Shown here in pieces: positions 13,016 through 24,589 of a stretch of 64,000 bases of DNA (the first letter of the stretch is position 1; the number at the start of each line of letters is the position of its first letter). This DNA is from Periplaneta americana (taxonomy: Eukaryota; Arthropoda; Insecta; Blattodea; Blattidae). A program made the position numbers and the translations under genes. The notes under the pieces are model-generated. The model saw only the letters and a list, made by a program, of their open reading frames with translations, was not told where the DNA came from and did no database searches. The stretch lies in assembly GCF_040183065.1 (NCBI RefSeq), contig NC_091117.1, forward strand, positions 105,123,001 through 105,187,000. Direction: 5' to 3'.

Positions 13016-13930
13016 TCTCCCATTTGCCTTGATGTCCATCATCCACTGTACAGTATACGGTGTGAAGCTTCTCTTTCTTTCAGTATCAGACTGAAGTAGA
13101 ACTTAAAACTGAGCTGATGCGTTAAGTTCAGGTATTCCAAGTTCAGTTTTCAGTTATACTTTCCTAGAAAACTTAAAACTGAACTGGAAATTGCGCTGAT
13201 GATTGAACAGTGGTTGACAAGGATCCATGAAAGTGAAGAAATTAAGCTAGAATTGAATACTTTGGCGTCCTTTTTTTGTGAAAAAATTAACAGATAATAC
13301 AGATCATGAACATCATTCTGCAAAAAGATGTACATCTCATATTTGCTAATCGTGGTTCAGAGAGAGCTTATGTAGTTATTATTGTTTTAATTATAATACG
13401 CTTGAGATAGGGTTTGTTTGATATTATATCAGCAACAGCACGTGAAAAGATAATAATAAAATATTCTTCACTAATGGGATCATGTTGGCTTTAATCAGCA
13501 GGCCTACAGTTACACTAGGACTTGGTCATGCTACCGTACTGCATTTGTTCAAAAATCAACTCTTATTGTCGAAGAGAAACAACAGAATTATTAAAACTTA
13601 GTTAATTTTGAAAATGTGAATTTTTTTTTAGTTGATCGTTATAATTCCTCTCCGAACTCCATCCAATAACGTTGTTTCTTCTCCGTATTTAAATATTTTT
13701 TGTTTTGAAGGTAATATAAAAATTCGTTTTGGCGTACAAAATCGATTATTCTCTCTTTTTCAACACATGAAAATTTTAGTTTTATATTGTTGAATAATAC
13801 AAAACTACTATTAAAACTAATAAATTGAATGGAATTTACGGAAGGGGGTCACTATTGCCCAGTACTGGGACCTGTTACGCTAACCCTCAAGCTAGACACA
13901 TTTCCAAACCCACACCGGCTGACAACACTA
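13016..13930. other. no recognised gene
   Basis: AT-rich spacer. A direct pair of short words (ACTTAAAACTGA) recurs at 13099 and 13169. Nothing further seen. Confidence 0.35.
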
Positions 13931-13934
13931 AAGT

Positions 13935-14222
13935 TCGCTGCGTACCCAGGTTTCGAGCAGTCAACCCCTCCTCGTCTCTAGGCCAGCCCCTCTGTGCGTC
14001 ACCATCCGGCGATCGGGGATTGCTATGGGATGGTGACGAAATGGAGAAATGTTGATGGAATTATGTAAATGTCTAATATGGGGAAAAATGGGAGGACTCC
14101 GACAAAAACTCAATTGCGACTTATCCTCCACAAGTGTCAATATATGATAGGCCTGACCGGACTCCAAACCGGGCTGCCTGCGTGACAGGCTGAAGGTCTG
14201 ACCACTCAGCCACTACACGGGA
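13935..14222 (-). mobile_element. tRNA-derived SINE with Ser/Leu-like head
   Basis: The minus strand starts CCCGTGTAGTGGCTGAGTGG (A-box of class II tRNA type) and has CCCGGTTTGGAGTCCGG (B-box) near 14150-14166. The body then runs through GGATAAGTCGCAATTG to a GC-rich end near 13940. Only one copy is in the window, so the 3' limit is approximate. Confidence 0.6.
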
Positions 14223-14308
14223 ACAATCACACCGAAATCGAGAACTGAACTGAAGTGAAAAAAAAAGACTGCCACCGTAATTTTTCTCTCCTTGAATTCT
14301 GGTGGGTT

Positions 14309-14605
14309 TTTCACCTGACATAATTAGGAACATTAAATCCAAACGTTTGAGGTGGGCAGGGCAAGTAGCACGTATGGACGAATCCAGAAATGCATATAGA
14401 GTGTTAGTTGGGAGACCAGAGGGAAAAGGACCTTTGGGGAGGCGAGACGTAGATGGGAGGATAATATTAAAATGGATTTGATAGAGGTGGGATATGATGA
14501 TAGAGACTGGATTAATCTTGCACATGATAGGAACCGATAGCGGGCTTATGTGAGGGCGGCAGTAAACCTGCGGGTTTCTTAAAAGCCATTTGTAAGTAAG
14601 TAAGT
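14309..14605 (+). mobile_element. 5'-truncated RTE LINE 3' end
   Basis: Starts at TTCACCTGACATAATTAGG and matches 19295-19590 of the long copy, including the C-terminal GHVARM-type coding region (degraded) and the tail AAAAGCCATTTGTAAGTAAG. Confidence 0.9.
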
Positions 14606-14820
14606 TGTAAGAATTCTGGTGGAAAACTTAAAACTTTGGTGAAAACTGAAACAGTATAGATTCAGGTATCAGTTACGTTCAGATTACCTTCAACTAAGTT
14701 CTATCCCTTAAACACAGACCACTCGTCTGTGAGACAAGCGAGATTTTTTCCAAGCTCGTAGGCATTTACTACTAATAATTGTTTGAACTGTGTGATTCGT
14801 AGTACCTTCAAGTAAGGGTA

Positions 14821-15072
14821 GTCCACACCTGTGGAGTAACGGTCAGCGCGTCTGGCCACGAAATCAGGTGGCCCGGGTTCGATTCCCGGTCGGGACAAGT
14901 TACCTGGTTGAGGTTTTTTCCGGGGTTTTCCCTCAACCCAAGATGAGCAAATGCTGGGTAACTTTCGGTGTTGGACCCCGGACTCATTTCACCGGCATTA
15001 TCACCTTCATCTCATTCAGGCGCTAAATAACCTAAGCTGTTGATAAAGCGTCATAAAATAACCTACTAAAAA
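14821..15072 (+). mobile_element. tRNA-derived SINE, family A, long tail
   Basis: Head TGTGGAGTAACGGTCAGCGC with B-box GGGTTCGATTCCCGG. The body has ACAAGTTACCTGGTTGAGG, CAAATGCTGGGTAACTTTCG and CCTTCATCTCATTCAGGCGC, ending in CGTCATAAAATAACC. It is the best preserved head of the four plus-strand family A copies and is nearly collinear with the one at 61035. Confidence 0.9.
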
Positions 15073-15603
15073 AGTAAGGGTAGATTGCACAGTATTCCAT
15101 AGTTATTTGTTTTGTAGTATAGACCATTTAAATTTAAACCGTTGCCGAACTCTTAGTCGTCTGTGCATTTGAAAGTGTTTAATTCAATGCTGCTGTGTTT
15201 GTTTCTAAAAGACTATGCCCATTCTTTCCGAAAAATGTGCCACATATGCCCTGCCACTAACGTACGAAGACTCTGCTCCGCGCAATACCAATCTGTCTTC
15301 ACTGTAGCCTCAAAAAGTGTGCATAAGAAAATACAGTAGTCTACATAAGGAATTTTTCTGCAGCAATGGTTGAATTTTTTAATCTATTTCTTCTTCAAAT
15401 GGTTCCCCTTTGTGTGTACCAATTACCAAATCATATGTTTAATTAAAAATATGAAAATGTATGAAAGACTGTGCTACAGCCTAAGTGTCATAGGACACTT
15501 TCGCGACAATGGTTATTTTTTTGTACTTTTAACATTTAAAATTGTTTATTTCATCTTTATAATATTGTTCACAATGTGTGATTATCAAATCTAATTAAAT
15601 CAT
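15073..15603. other. no recognised gene
   Basis: No supported coding or RNA feature. Confidence 0.4.
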
Positions 15604-15706
15604 ACATTCATTCATTCATTCATTCATTCATTCATTCATTCATTCATTCATTCATTCATTCATTCATTCATTCATTCATTCATTCATTCATTCATTCATT
15701 TATTTT
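15604..15706. repeat. (CATT)n run: likely 3' tail of a minus-strand LINE
   Basis: About 25 ATTC units. On the minus strand it is (AATG)n directly following ATGGAATAAAATAA, so it probably is the tandem tail of the CR1/Jockey-like element whose RT lies at 20.0-21.4 kb. Confidence 0.8.
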
Positions 15707-15867
15707 ATTCCATAGATCTTACATGAGCAATGAAGCTTTAAGATGTGGAACATGTCAACATTTTACAATATTACAATTACAATTTTTACAAATTTTTATA
15801 GTTTTACAATTTAGTAATTTTCTACAATTTTTACAATTTTTTTTACATTTTTTTTTACATTTTGGCG

Positions 15868-16157
15868 AGATGTAGTGAGATGAGATGAGGTCCGAGGATT
15901 CGCCAAAATATTACCCGGCATTTGCCTTTTCGGTGGGGGAAACCTCGGAAAAACCCAACCAGGTAATCAAATCAAAGGGGGTAATCAAATCAAAGGGGTT
16001 GATGCCAAGGACTCGCCATAGACCATCCGGCTTCAGTCCCACGGCTGGGGAAAACCTCCGAAGAAACCAAAGTCCAAAGGGGGATCCAACCCAAGCCCGA
16101 ACGCAGCTCCGGATCAGCAGCCCAGCGAGTCTGCCGACTGAGCTACATCGATGGCTC
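15868..16157 (-). mobile_element. tRNA-derived SINE with a different head but the family A body
   Basis: On the minus strand the head reads TCGATGTAGCTCAGTCGGCA (A-box) and GCTGCGTTCGGGCTTG (B-box). The second half, TTACCTGGTTGGGTTTTTCC through GGCAAATGCCGGGTAA to CTCGGACCTCATCTCATCTC, is recognisably the body of the family A SINEs. A 14-bp direct duplication (GTAATCAAATCAAAGG) near 15962-15990 sits between the parts. It lies inside the 3' UTR of the CR1-like LINE. Confidence 0.8.
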
Positions 16158-16159
16158 TA

Positions 16160-16484
16160 CTAAAAGTATACAATACATAGCCAATCAGATTATTAAATTT
16201 ACAAACTCAAACGATCATTCATAAGTTGAGCTATATTATAATACAAAACAATTTAATTAAATTTACGGCATAAACAATTCAACCAGTTGTAATATACAGA
16301 AATTGATAATACATATCATGCAAACTACTTCAAATTACAAACATAAACAATTTATCAGTAGAGCTATATAGATTACTATTCAATTTAAAGCATATACAGT
16401 TCATCGGCCAAAACTATACAAGTATATACAATACAAAGAGGCATACTTTCATTAAGCTATACAAATTTGTGCAATTAATATCAA
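16160..16484 (-). repeat. 3' UTR repeat array of the CR1-like LINE, distal part
   Basis: Degenerate units of roughly 50 bp containing ATTCATCAGT-AGAGCTATA and CAATTTA-AGCATA words. They are the same units as at 19593-20004. Confidence 0.65.
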
Positions 16485-16601
16485 GCAGTCGTGGACAGCC
16501 GATAAGGGGTGGTCCTCCAGCTTGGGGGTTGGGCGAAGGGCTAACAACCCATCACCGTAAAAAAACAGCTTGTTACGTATCCCTATAATAAGCCTCGGAA
16601 T

Positions 16602-17333
16602 ATGACTGATTCTCTGGCACGACCACAGCAAAGGAATAAGGATTTGAGATTTGGCACTTGGAACGTAACTAGTCTTTATAGAACAGGAGGGGTAACATTA
16701 GTAGCAAAAGAACTAGCTAGATATAGAATAGACTTCGTAGGAGTACAAGAGGTTAGGTTAGATGGGAATGGCATATCACAAATAGGAGATTACTTGTTGT
16801 ATTATGGGGAAGGAAACAATAATCACCAATTAGGAACAGGATTCTTTGTTCATAAAAGAATAAAATCAGCAGTAAAAAAGGTCGAATTTATCAGTGACAG
16901 GTTATCATATTTAGTACTTAAGGGTAGATGGTGCGACATCATAGTTATAAATGCTCACGCCCCTACAGAAGAGAAAGACGACCATATAAAGAATAGCTTC
17001 TATGAGGAATTGGAACATACTTTTGATCAGTTCCCTAGATATCACATGAAAATTTTATTGGGGGATTTCAATGCTAAAGTAGGACGGGAGGATATTTTTA
17101 GACCAACTATTGGAAAAGAGAGCCTACACGCAATTAGTAGTGACAATGGAGTTAGATTAGTCAACTTTGCCACATCGAAAAATTTAATTGTCAAAAGTAC
17201 AACATTCCCCCATAAGGATATACATAAATGTACTTGGACTTCTCCAGATGGATTGACACACAACCAAATAGATCACATCTTGATAGATAAAGTAGTTAGT
17301 AGTTATTCGAACTTTCAGGGGTGCAGACTGTAA
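16602..17333 (+). pseudogene. LINE endonuclease domain (EEP/APE-like)
   Basis: The ATG-started frame has LRFGTWNVTSLYRTGG (catalytic Asn), FVGVQEVRLDGNG (catalytic Glu), VINAHAPTEEKDD, KILLGDFNAKVGRED (Asp/Asn) and CTWTSPDGLTHNQIDHIL. The final NSDHYLV motif (SDH) occurs just after the end of this frame in the next one, so one base has been lost near 17320. The enzyme nicks target DNA to prime reverse transcription. In annotated insect genomes such ORFs are often misnamed craniofacial development protein 2-like. Confidence 0.9.
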
Positions 17334-17346
17334 TTCTGACCATTAT

Positions 17347-19566
17347 TTGGTGATTGGAGAATTAAGAGAAAGATTATCAGTAGCCAAGCGAGTAGAGCAA
17401 CAAGTTAATATTACTAAATTCAATATTTTGAAATTAAAGGACGAGGACGCTAAGCAAAATTATCAGGTCGAAATTTCGAATAGGTTTGCCACTTTAGAAA
17501 GTTCCGACGAAGTTGAAAAAGAATTAGATGTTAATAGAGTGTGGGAAAATATCAGAGATAGTATCAAAATTGCAGCTGAGCAGAGCATAGGTTATTATGA
17601 AACTAAGAAAAAGAAACCGTGGTTTGATGAAGATTGTTGCATGGTAGTAGAAAGAAGGAAACAGGCAAAATTGAAATTCTTACAGGATCCAGTTGAGGAG
17701 AAGAGAGATAATTATTTCAATGAAAGACGGGAAGCAAGTCGTACACTTAGGAATAAAAAGAGAGGTTACTTGAAGGAAAAACTGAATGAGGTAGAAACAA
17801 ATAGTAAGAATAAAAACATTCGAGATTTATATAAGGGTATAAAGGAATTTAAGAACGGATATCAGCCAAGGGTAAACGTGATCAAGGATGAGAATGGTGA
17901 CTTGCTTGCAGACTCTCCATCAATTCTAAACACATGGAAAAACTATTTTGCGCAACTACTAAATGTACATAGGCCAAATAGAAATGATCGGGACGAAATT
18001 GAAATACAAACTGCTGAGCCATTTATATCCGAACCCACGCTTTCAGAAGTCGAAATTGCGATAGAAAATCTGAAAAAGTACAAGTCTCCAGGTATCGATC
18101 AAATTCCAGCAGAATTAATACAAGAGGGTGGGAGTGCATTATATAGCGAAATTTATAAACTTGTACTTGCTATTTGGGAAAAGGAAATTGTACCAGAACA
18201 ATGGAAGGAGTCCATAATTGTACCTATTTTTAAAAAGGGGGACAAAACCAACTGTGGTAACTTTCGAGGAATATCACTTTTGTTGACGTCGTACAAAATT
18301 TTGTCCAATATTCTTTTGAGAAGATTAACTCCGTACGTAGATGAAATTATTGGGGATCATCAGTGCGGTTTTCGGCGTAATAGATCGACTATTGATCAGA
18401 TTTTTTGTATTCGACAGATAATGGAGAAAAAATGGTAGTATAAGGGTACAGTACATCAGTTATTCATAGATTTCAAAAAGGCTTATGACTCGGTTAAGAG
18501 GGAAGTATTATATGATATTCTTATTGAATTTGGTATTCCCAAGAAACTAGTTCGATTAATTAAAATGTGTCTCAGTGAAACATACAGCAGAGTCCGTATA
18601 GGTCAGTTTCTATCTGATGCTTTTCCAATTCACTGCGGGCTAAAGCAGGGAGATGCACTATCACCTTTACTTTTTAACTTCGCTCTAGAATATGCCATTA
18701 GGAAAGTTCAGGATAACAGGCAGGGTTTGGAATTGAACGGGTTACATCAGCTTCTTGTCTATGCGGATGACGTGAATATGTTAGGAGAAAATACACAAAC
18801 GATTAGGGAAAACACGGAAATTTTACTTGAAGCAAGTAGAGCGATCGGTTTGGAAGTAAATCCCGAAAAGACAAAGTATATGATTATGTCTCGTGACCAG
18901 AATATTGTACGAAATGGAAATATAAAAATTGGAGATTTATCCTTCGAAGAGGTGGAAAAATTCAAATATCTTGGAGCAACAGTAACAAATATAAATGACA
19001 CTCGGGAGGAAATTAAACGCAGAATAAATATGGGAAATGCGTGTTATTATTCGGTTGAGAAGCTCTTATCATCCAGTCTGCTGTCCAAAAATCTGAAAGT
19101 TAGAATTTATAAAACAGTTATATTACCGGTTCTTCTGTATGGTTGTGAAACTTTGACTCTCACTCTGAGAGAGGAACATAGGTTCAGGGTGTTTGAGAAT
19201 AAGGTGCTAAGGAAAATATTTGGGGCTAAGCGGGATGAAGTTACAGGAGAATGGAGAAAGTTACACAACACAGAACTGCACGCATTGTATTCTTCACCTG
19301 ACATAATTAGGAACATTAAATCCAGACGTTTGAGATGGGCAGGGCATGTAGCACGTATGGGCGAATCCAGAAATGCATATAGAGTGTTAGTTGGGAGACC
19401 GGAGGGAAAAAGACCTTTAGGGAGGCCGAGACGTAGATGGGAGGATAATATTAAAATGGATTTGAGGGAGGTGGGGTATGATGATAGAGACTGGATTAAT
19501 CTTGCACAGGATAGGGACCGCTGGCGGGCTTATGTGAGGGCGGCAATGAACCTTCGGGTTCCTTAA
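17347..19566 (+). pseudogene. LINE reverse transcriptase with a single in-frame TAG
   Basis: The frame is open from the SDH motif to the element's last codons except for TAG at 18436-18438. It has KKYKSPGIDQIPAELIQEG, IIVPIFKKGDKTNCGNFRGI and HQCGFRRNRSTIDQIFCIRQ. After the stop come [32 protein letters not shown], the catalytic [10 protein letters not shown] and [18 protein letters not shown]. The C-terminal region is [17 protein letters not shown], then [20 protein letters not shown] and [15 protein letters not shown], characteristic of RTE/BovB-type LINEs. It is otherwise one polypeptide with the endonuclease. The single stop and frameshift suggest a recent insertion. Confidence 0.9.
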
Positions 19567-19592
19567 AAGCCATTTGTAAGTAAGTAAGTAAG

Positions 19593-20004
19593 ATTAATTC
19601 AATTTATAATCATAAACATTTCATCAGTTGAGCTATACATATTACCATTCAATTTACAGTAGGTCTATATACAATTCATCAGTAGAGCTACACAGACTAG
19701 TAATCATTTTAAGAACATATACAATTCATCAGCCAAACTATACAAACATATACAATCAAATTAGTTCAATTTACAAACTTATTTTCGTTAAGCTATACAA
19801 TTCATATGAATTAGATTTATTCAATTTATAAGCTTAAACAATTCATCAGTTGACCTATACAGTATACTATTCAATTTACAGCACATACAATTCATCAGTT
19901 ATGCTAAACAAAAAATACAATACATAGTAAACAGATTAAGTCAATATAAAAACATATTTTAGTTGAGCTATATAAAATTGTACATGTCATTTAAGTAGAA
20001 TAAT
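19593..20004 (-). repeat. 3' UTR repeat array of the CR1-like LINE, proximal part
   Basis: Words like CAATTCATCAGTTGA-CTATAC and TTCAATTTA-AGCATAAACA recur at about 50-bp steps (near 19620, 19676, 19725, 19845 and 19893). In minus orientation the unit GATGAATTGTTTATGCTTAT resembles the last codons of the RT ORF itself (20005-20040). Confidence 0.65.
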
Positions 20005-21411
20005 TCAATTCACAAGCATAAACAATTCATCAATTGTGTAGAAGGTATGAGTATGTAGAAATTTGGCTAATTCTTTTCTGAACCTTTTCTCGTTGTTCTT
20101 CAAATCTTTAAGATAATTAGGCAGTGCATTGAAGACTGTTATACATGAATAGCGAACTCCTTTTTTAAAACAGCTTAGACTAACAGAGGGTAGATGAAGA
20201 TCTTATTTATGTCTTGTATTAAAATGATGAATGTCTTGATTAGTACTGAATTTATCTTGGTTCTTAATATACAGCATCATTAGGGAAAGAATGTATTCAC
20301 AAGGTAAAGTCAAGATTTCTAAGTTTCGGAAAATATTTTTACATGAGGTCCTTTTATGCACACCGGCCATTATTCTTATAGCTTTCTTTTGTAAAACAAA
20401 AACGTGTTTAGCTTCAGACGAGTTACCCCAGAATATTAAGTCATATTTCATTACAGAGTGAAAATATGCAAAGTATGACATTTTAAGTAAGTTTATATCA
20501 CCAATAGTAGATAAGGATCTCAATGCATAACAGGCAGAGCTCAATTTACGAGTAATACATTCTATATGCGTTTTCCAGTTCAAGTGATTATCCAATTCTA
20601 AACCAAGAAACTTTGTGCTTATAGATTCTTTGAGATGATTTCCATTTAATCGAATACTGTAGGAAACCTGAGCACTATTGTGTGTACTAAATTTGACTGC
20701 ACTGGTTTTATCAACATTAAGTGCTAGTTTATTTACATGGAACCATTCATTCATTAGATTCAGCACTGTATTAGAAGTGTTTATAAAATGATCGTATTGT
20801 TTGCTTGAAATAATTACACTTGTATCATCTGCAAATAAAATTACATGGGATGAGTTGTTTATGGTCAAGGCTAAATCATTAATATAAACTAGAAACAACA
20901 ATGGACCTAAAATTGACCCCTGCGGAACACCATGTTTAATATTTCTAAATTCTGAATAAGTAACTTTATGACTATTTGGTACATTTACTTCTACTTTTTG
21001 TTTTCTATTTGATAAGTACGATGTAAACCAACCCAACATCTCATCTTTAATACCATAAAACTTCAATTTTTTTACTAATATACTATGGTCTACACAATCA
21101 AATGCTTTAGCCAAGTCACAAAAAATCCCACCTACATGTAGTTTCGAATTTAATGAATTTAGTATTTCATCCACCAAACTAAAAGCAGCATTCTCTGTCG
21201 ATTTTTGTTTTCCAAATCCAAACTGTTCTAAAACTAATATATTGTTGGACTCCAGGTAATGATATAATCTATTATACATAACTTTCTCAAACACTTTTGA
21301 AAATGTTGTTAATAATGATATGGGTCTGTAATTAGCAATAGTACATTTATCTCCCTTTTTGTATATTGGTTTTACTATTGAATATTTGAGTCTTTCTGGA
21401 AAAATACCTAT
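20005..21411 (-). pseudogene. CR1/Jockey-like reverse transcriptase with one in-frame stop
   Basis: The minus-strand frame begins with FPERLKYSIVKPIYKKGDKC and continues NYRPISLLTTFSKVFEKVMY, EQFGFGKQKSTENAAFSLVD, IFCDLAKAFDCVDHSILVKK, GVPQGSILGPLLFLVYINDL and the catalytic LFADDTSVII. Residues upstream of FPERLKY (to 21474) do not look like RT. A TAA at 20203-20205 interrupts it after FNTRHK. The same frame then continues DLHLPSVSLSCFKKGVRYS and FNALPNYLKDLKNNEKRFRK to a natural stop at 20005-20007. The endonuclease is absent (5' truncation). Confidence 0.9.
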
Positions 21412-21715
21412 TATATATATGTGCAGTATATATATTTTTGTTAGGAAAATGGTGCAGAAGGAGTATGTAACCATTTTTGTGACGCTTACGTACGCCTATA
21501 TATAAAAGAAACTTTTAAAAAGATTGCGCAGTCTGGGAGACGAGTAGTCTGAATTACAATGATTTTCTAATACATCTGTCTTTAAGGGCTAGTCTAGAGA
21601 ATCTCATAAGAAGTAATGGGCTCGTTCATGATCACGTGACCCTCAACCTAAAAATGTTCAGTTCATATTTATTTCGGTTCAGTTAAGTTCTATATTTAGA
21701 CTGAGAAAAGCGAGG
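21412..21715. other. no recognised gene
   Basis: Short AT-rich stretch left of a hAT remnant. Nothing identified. Confidence 0.4.
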
Positions 21716-21719
21716 TTTA

Positions 21720-22250
21720 ATGCCTAAAAGCTTAATTCAGGAGTTGCAGGAAAATTTTCGTCTAAATAAAATTCCAGTCACAGATTTCATAACAAAGATA
21801 CAAGATAGCTTATCAGTCGATCACGGAACTTTATGCACTAAAAACCTGAAAATATGCATGCAACTATGCAGTAAAATCTGTTTCGACATGAGCTAAAAAT
21901 TGAAATGTATGCAGTAAAAATACACTTTATAGGTTGATTTGGTTTAATAATATGATGTAAATGAAAATAGTTTAAAGTAACCATCATTTTTATCACAACT
22001 TTTTTTTCTACAAATGTATTAATTATTTATTTTACAGACATATTTTAATTGGTATATTTTCAACTTTCCAACTTTTTTTAGAACTTCCTTTGCCTTTCAC
22101 GTAATTATTATGGCAGTAAACAACCAACGATTCCTCCAGGCTCTCTACTGTGAAACTTCTTCTCTTATCTATCAAAATTAGTTTACATTTAGTCGAGACC
22201 GATCTCTCGACATCACATGATGTGACAAGTGATTTCATTTTCGAAGGTGT
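21720..22250 (-). pseudogene. hAT transposase C-terminal remnant
   Basis: Minus strand 22238-22086 encodes [20 protein letters not shown] followed by DKRRSFTVESLEESLVVYC, clearly related to the C-terminal dimerisation motif of the intact hAT at 3-5 kb but a different, older copy. On the opposite strand at 21720 a stretch begins MPKSLIQELQENFRLNKI, weakly like the N-terminus of that transposase, which would imply rearrangement. ATATGCAT words at 21850 and 22685-22750 may be subterminal repeats. Ends not resolved. Confidence 0.6.
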
Positions 22251-23262
22251 TTAAGTGCATTTAGTTTTGTTTCTATGAAATCAGAGCGCACTAGCAGCAT
22301 TGTCGTCGCAGCAGTTTCATGACCTCAACAATACGTGACTTTAATGTCGCATGTGTCTATTCATTTTTGGTTATACGAAATCAGAGTAAACGTTTGAGTG
22401 GCATCTAGACAACGCGTACTTTCGTCCTGGCTTCTGAAACGTGACTTTTACCTGGCTAGTATGTACAGTACACACAGCTAGCCCCATGTTAAAGTGGAAA
22501 ACGACTCAACTTATACACTGGGGAGAAGTATCCATTGTCGTCGAAGCAATGTCACGTCCTCAATTAATTATGGGTTTTATTCCTCATATAATTTTTATAT
22601 TTCTTGAAAATCATCCTTACTTTCATAAGAGACAAATTTTAAATTAGATAATAAATCGGGAAAAATAAGAAAAGATGTTCATATATGCATTTAAATATTC
22701 AAAATAAAAACATATAAGCATTTAAAAGGGAAAAGCCTCAAAATATGCATTTCTATAACATAAAGTTGGCTTTATTCGAAAGTAAAGACCGTGATCGACA
22801 AAAATTCACTTTTACTTTTCCAATATGCCAAATCAAAAACAACATGCAATTGCATGAAGTTCCGCAGTCTACTTATGAGATATTACGCAAGAAAATTATT
22901 ATTTGAGGCACATAACTAACATAATACTAATACGTTTTTCTTTGACTTCATGTAACTTTTTATTTTGTGAATAAGATTATGTTAATGTTTCCGAATTAAT
23001 GTTTCGGAATACTAGTTCCATCTACTTGAATCTAATATGACACGTCCTCATTCGTTAAATTCTTTATCAATTAACAATAAATTAGTAAACTAAAAAGAAG
23101 AAAAAGCTTCTGAGGAACCGAGGAGTAAAATTACGGAACTTGTCACTTTAATATTCATTTTTTTCCTTTTCTGAGGGACGCCAAATGTCTTACACCGCAG
23201 CTTGAGGCGGTGACATCAGATGGAGGGAAATTTCCTACATTCCGGGAAAAAATGATGCTTTC
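22251..23262. other. no recognised gene
   Basis: AT-rich. The phrases GAAATCAGAGCGCACT / GAAATCAGAGTAAACG (22277 and 22379) and CATTGTCGTCG (22299 and 22531) recur, suggesting an old internal duplication. No coding sequence supported. Confidence 0.35.
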
Positions 23263-23385
23263 CTAATGGCATATTCTAGAGCAAAGTTAAAAACTAAAGG
23301 TGATAGTGCATCTCCTTGCTTTAGCCCGCATTGAATTGGAAAAACATATGACAAAAACTAGCCTATACGGACTCTAAGTTTGTCT
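23263..23385 (-). mobile_element. RTE LINE fragment
   Basis: The minus strand reads AGAGTCCGTATAGGC, then TTTCCAATTCAATGCGGGCT and AAGGAGATGCACTATCACC, matching 18587-18706 of the long copy (conserved [11 protein letters not shown] region). Both ends are lost. Confidence 0.85.
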
Positions 23386-24556
23386 TAGACTCTTTTTTTC
23401 TTAACTTTCAATTTTCAAAGATATTGACACTTAACAGCTTTTTATATGTCCAGATTGAGGTAAAATGAGTCTCAGCCAGGAGTTGAACGGATTATAAAAT
23501 CGAACTCCAGGAATCCCTGTTAAGAAGAGAGCAAGCTGTGTCCGTATTATGCAAAATACACTTCCTGCACTTAGTAATTAAAGATATACGACCGACGTGA
23601 TTGTTTGGAACGTGCAAGGCTGCAGAGCTCCTGCTCGGCGGTGGACGGGCGGCCGACTGCCGGGCGCATACCCGCGTCTAACTCGGCCTTCTCATTCACC
23701 AACACAACTCCTCGACGTGAACTAACAGCAACAATCCTTTACTCAATCAGACAATTAACAGCTCGTCATTTTTATGTTTTCCAAGTGGGAAACCAAAATG
23801 TAGCCTTTTGAGGCATATTTAAAGTTTTAACAGTGCAAATTTTGTTTGGGCAGGATTCATGTTTACAATAAAATTAAAATTATCCAAGAACTAATGTGTA
23901 AGATGGGGCTGCTGTTCATCCCCGTTTCTTTTCAGAATTTATTTGGACAACATATTGATAATTTGAATAAGAAGATACATCCTCGTATCAAATTGGATTA
24001 TAATAGTACGGTTAATACCCTGGGACTTTCAGGGGTAATTTTCGTAGGGGAAAATGCTAAAAATATGACAGAAGAGTGGTAAAAAATGTGCTGCTTCATT
24101 AAAATATTTCGAAAAATGCTCTTTATCCTATTTTCTCTAATTTAAATTATATTCGAAACTACGTACTAATCTATAGGCTATATGGGCTATATTCAGTATT
24201 CAGTAGGTTGCATACGAGTACCATTCACTAGAGGAAACAGTGTATCGTATAGCAGTTCCATCACTTTCGATGAAATTCTGCTTGAATTCCTGAGCCGGGA
24301 TGAAAAGTAGGGATTTGAACACCTTCGACGCTACGAAATCTTGTATTGAACTTGTTAGGCAACAAATTTACAGTCACTAACAGGAGACTATTAATTCCAG
24401 CAAAATTAAAAAGAGCATTCGTTATAAATACCTTGTCGCTTCACTGGTATATATAGTGGAGGGAACTTAGCCCTCGCAACTTAGCTGCTCTAGAATTTCA
24501 TGCTACTTATCTGGGGGCCCTTTTTCTCCCAGAAATATTTGTTGTTAATTAGGATA
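23386..24556. other. no recognised gene; small GC-rich island
   Basis: 23605-23720 is GC-rich compared with its surroundings (CGGCGGTGGACGGGCGGCCG), with a 68-codon TTG-start frame of no recognised similarity. A 78-codon frame at 23846-24082 also has no recognisable domain. Confidence 0.35.
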
Positions 24557-24558
24557 TT

Positions 24559-24589
<31 letters not shown>

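Larger units (their letters stand above)
16485..19592 (+). mobile_element. Nearly complete RTE/BovB-like LINE
   Basis: Starts at AAGCAGTCGTGGACAGCC, slightly truncated relative to the copies at 42.19 and 49.78 kb, which extend about 90 bases further 5'. It encodes an apurinic-type endonuclease followed by RT and ends AAAAGCCATTTGTAAGTAAG with a short (TAAG)n tail. A short ATTAAT word sits on both sides and may be the target duplication. Only two lesions break the coding: a one-base frameshift near 17320 and a TAG at 18436-18438. It is the longest of eight fragments of this family here and serves as their reference. Confidence 0.9.
15605..21411 (-). mobile_element. 5'-truncated CR1/Jockey-like LINE, split by nested insertions
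   Basis: RT coding (20005-21411), a long repetitive 3' UTR and an (AATG)n tail lie in order on the minus strand. The 3' UTR is split by a plus-strand RTE LINE (about 16485-19592) and a minus-strand SINE (15868-16157). The sequences on each side of the RTE (16160-16484 and 19593-20004) share the same degenerate repeat, which supports one element opened by insertion. The RT begins abruptly near 21411 after a TATATA stretch, so the copy is 5' truncated. Confidence 0.7.

Noticed and set aside
12518-13099. 193-codon Ser/Gly-rich protein
   Set aside because: It is a chance fusion of a unique stretch, a trinucleotide repeat and an RTE LINE fragment.
13825-14055. 76-codon Pro/Ser-rich ORF
   Set aside because: Overlaps a minus-strand SINE body and has no domain.
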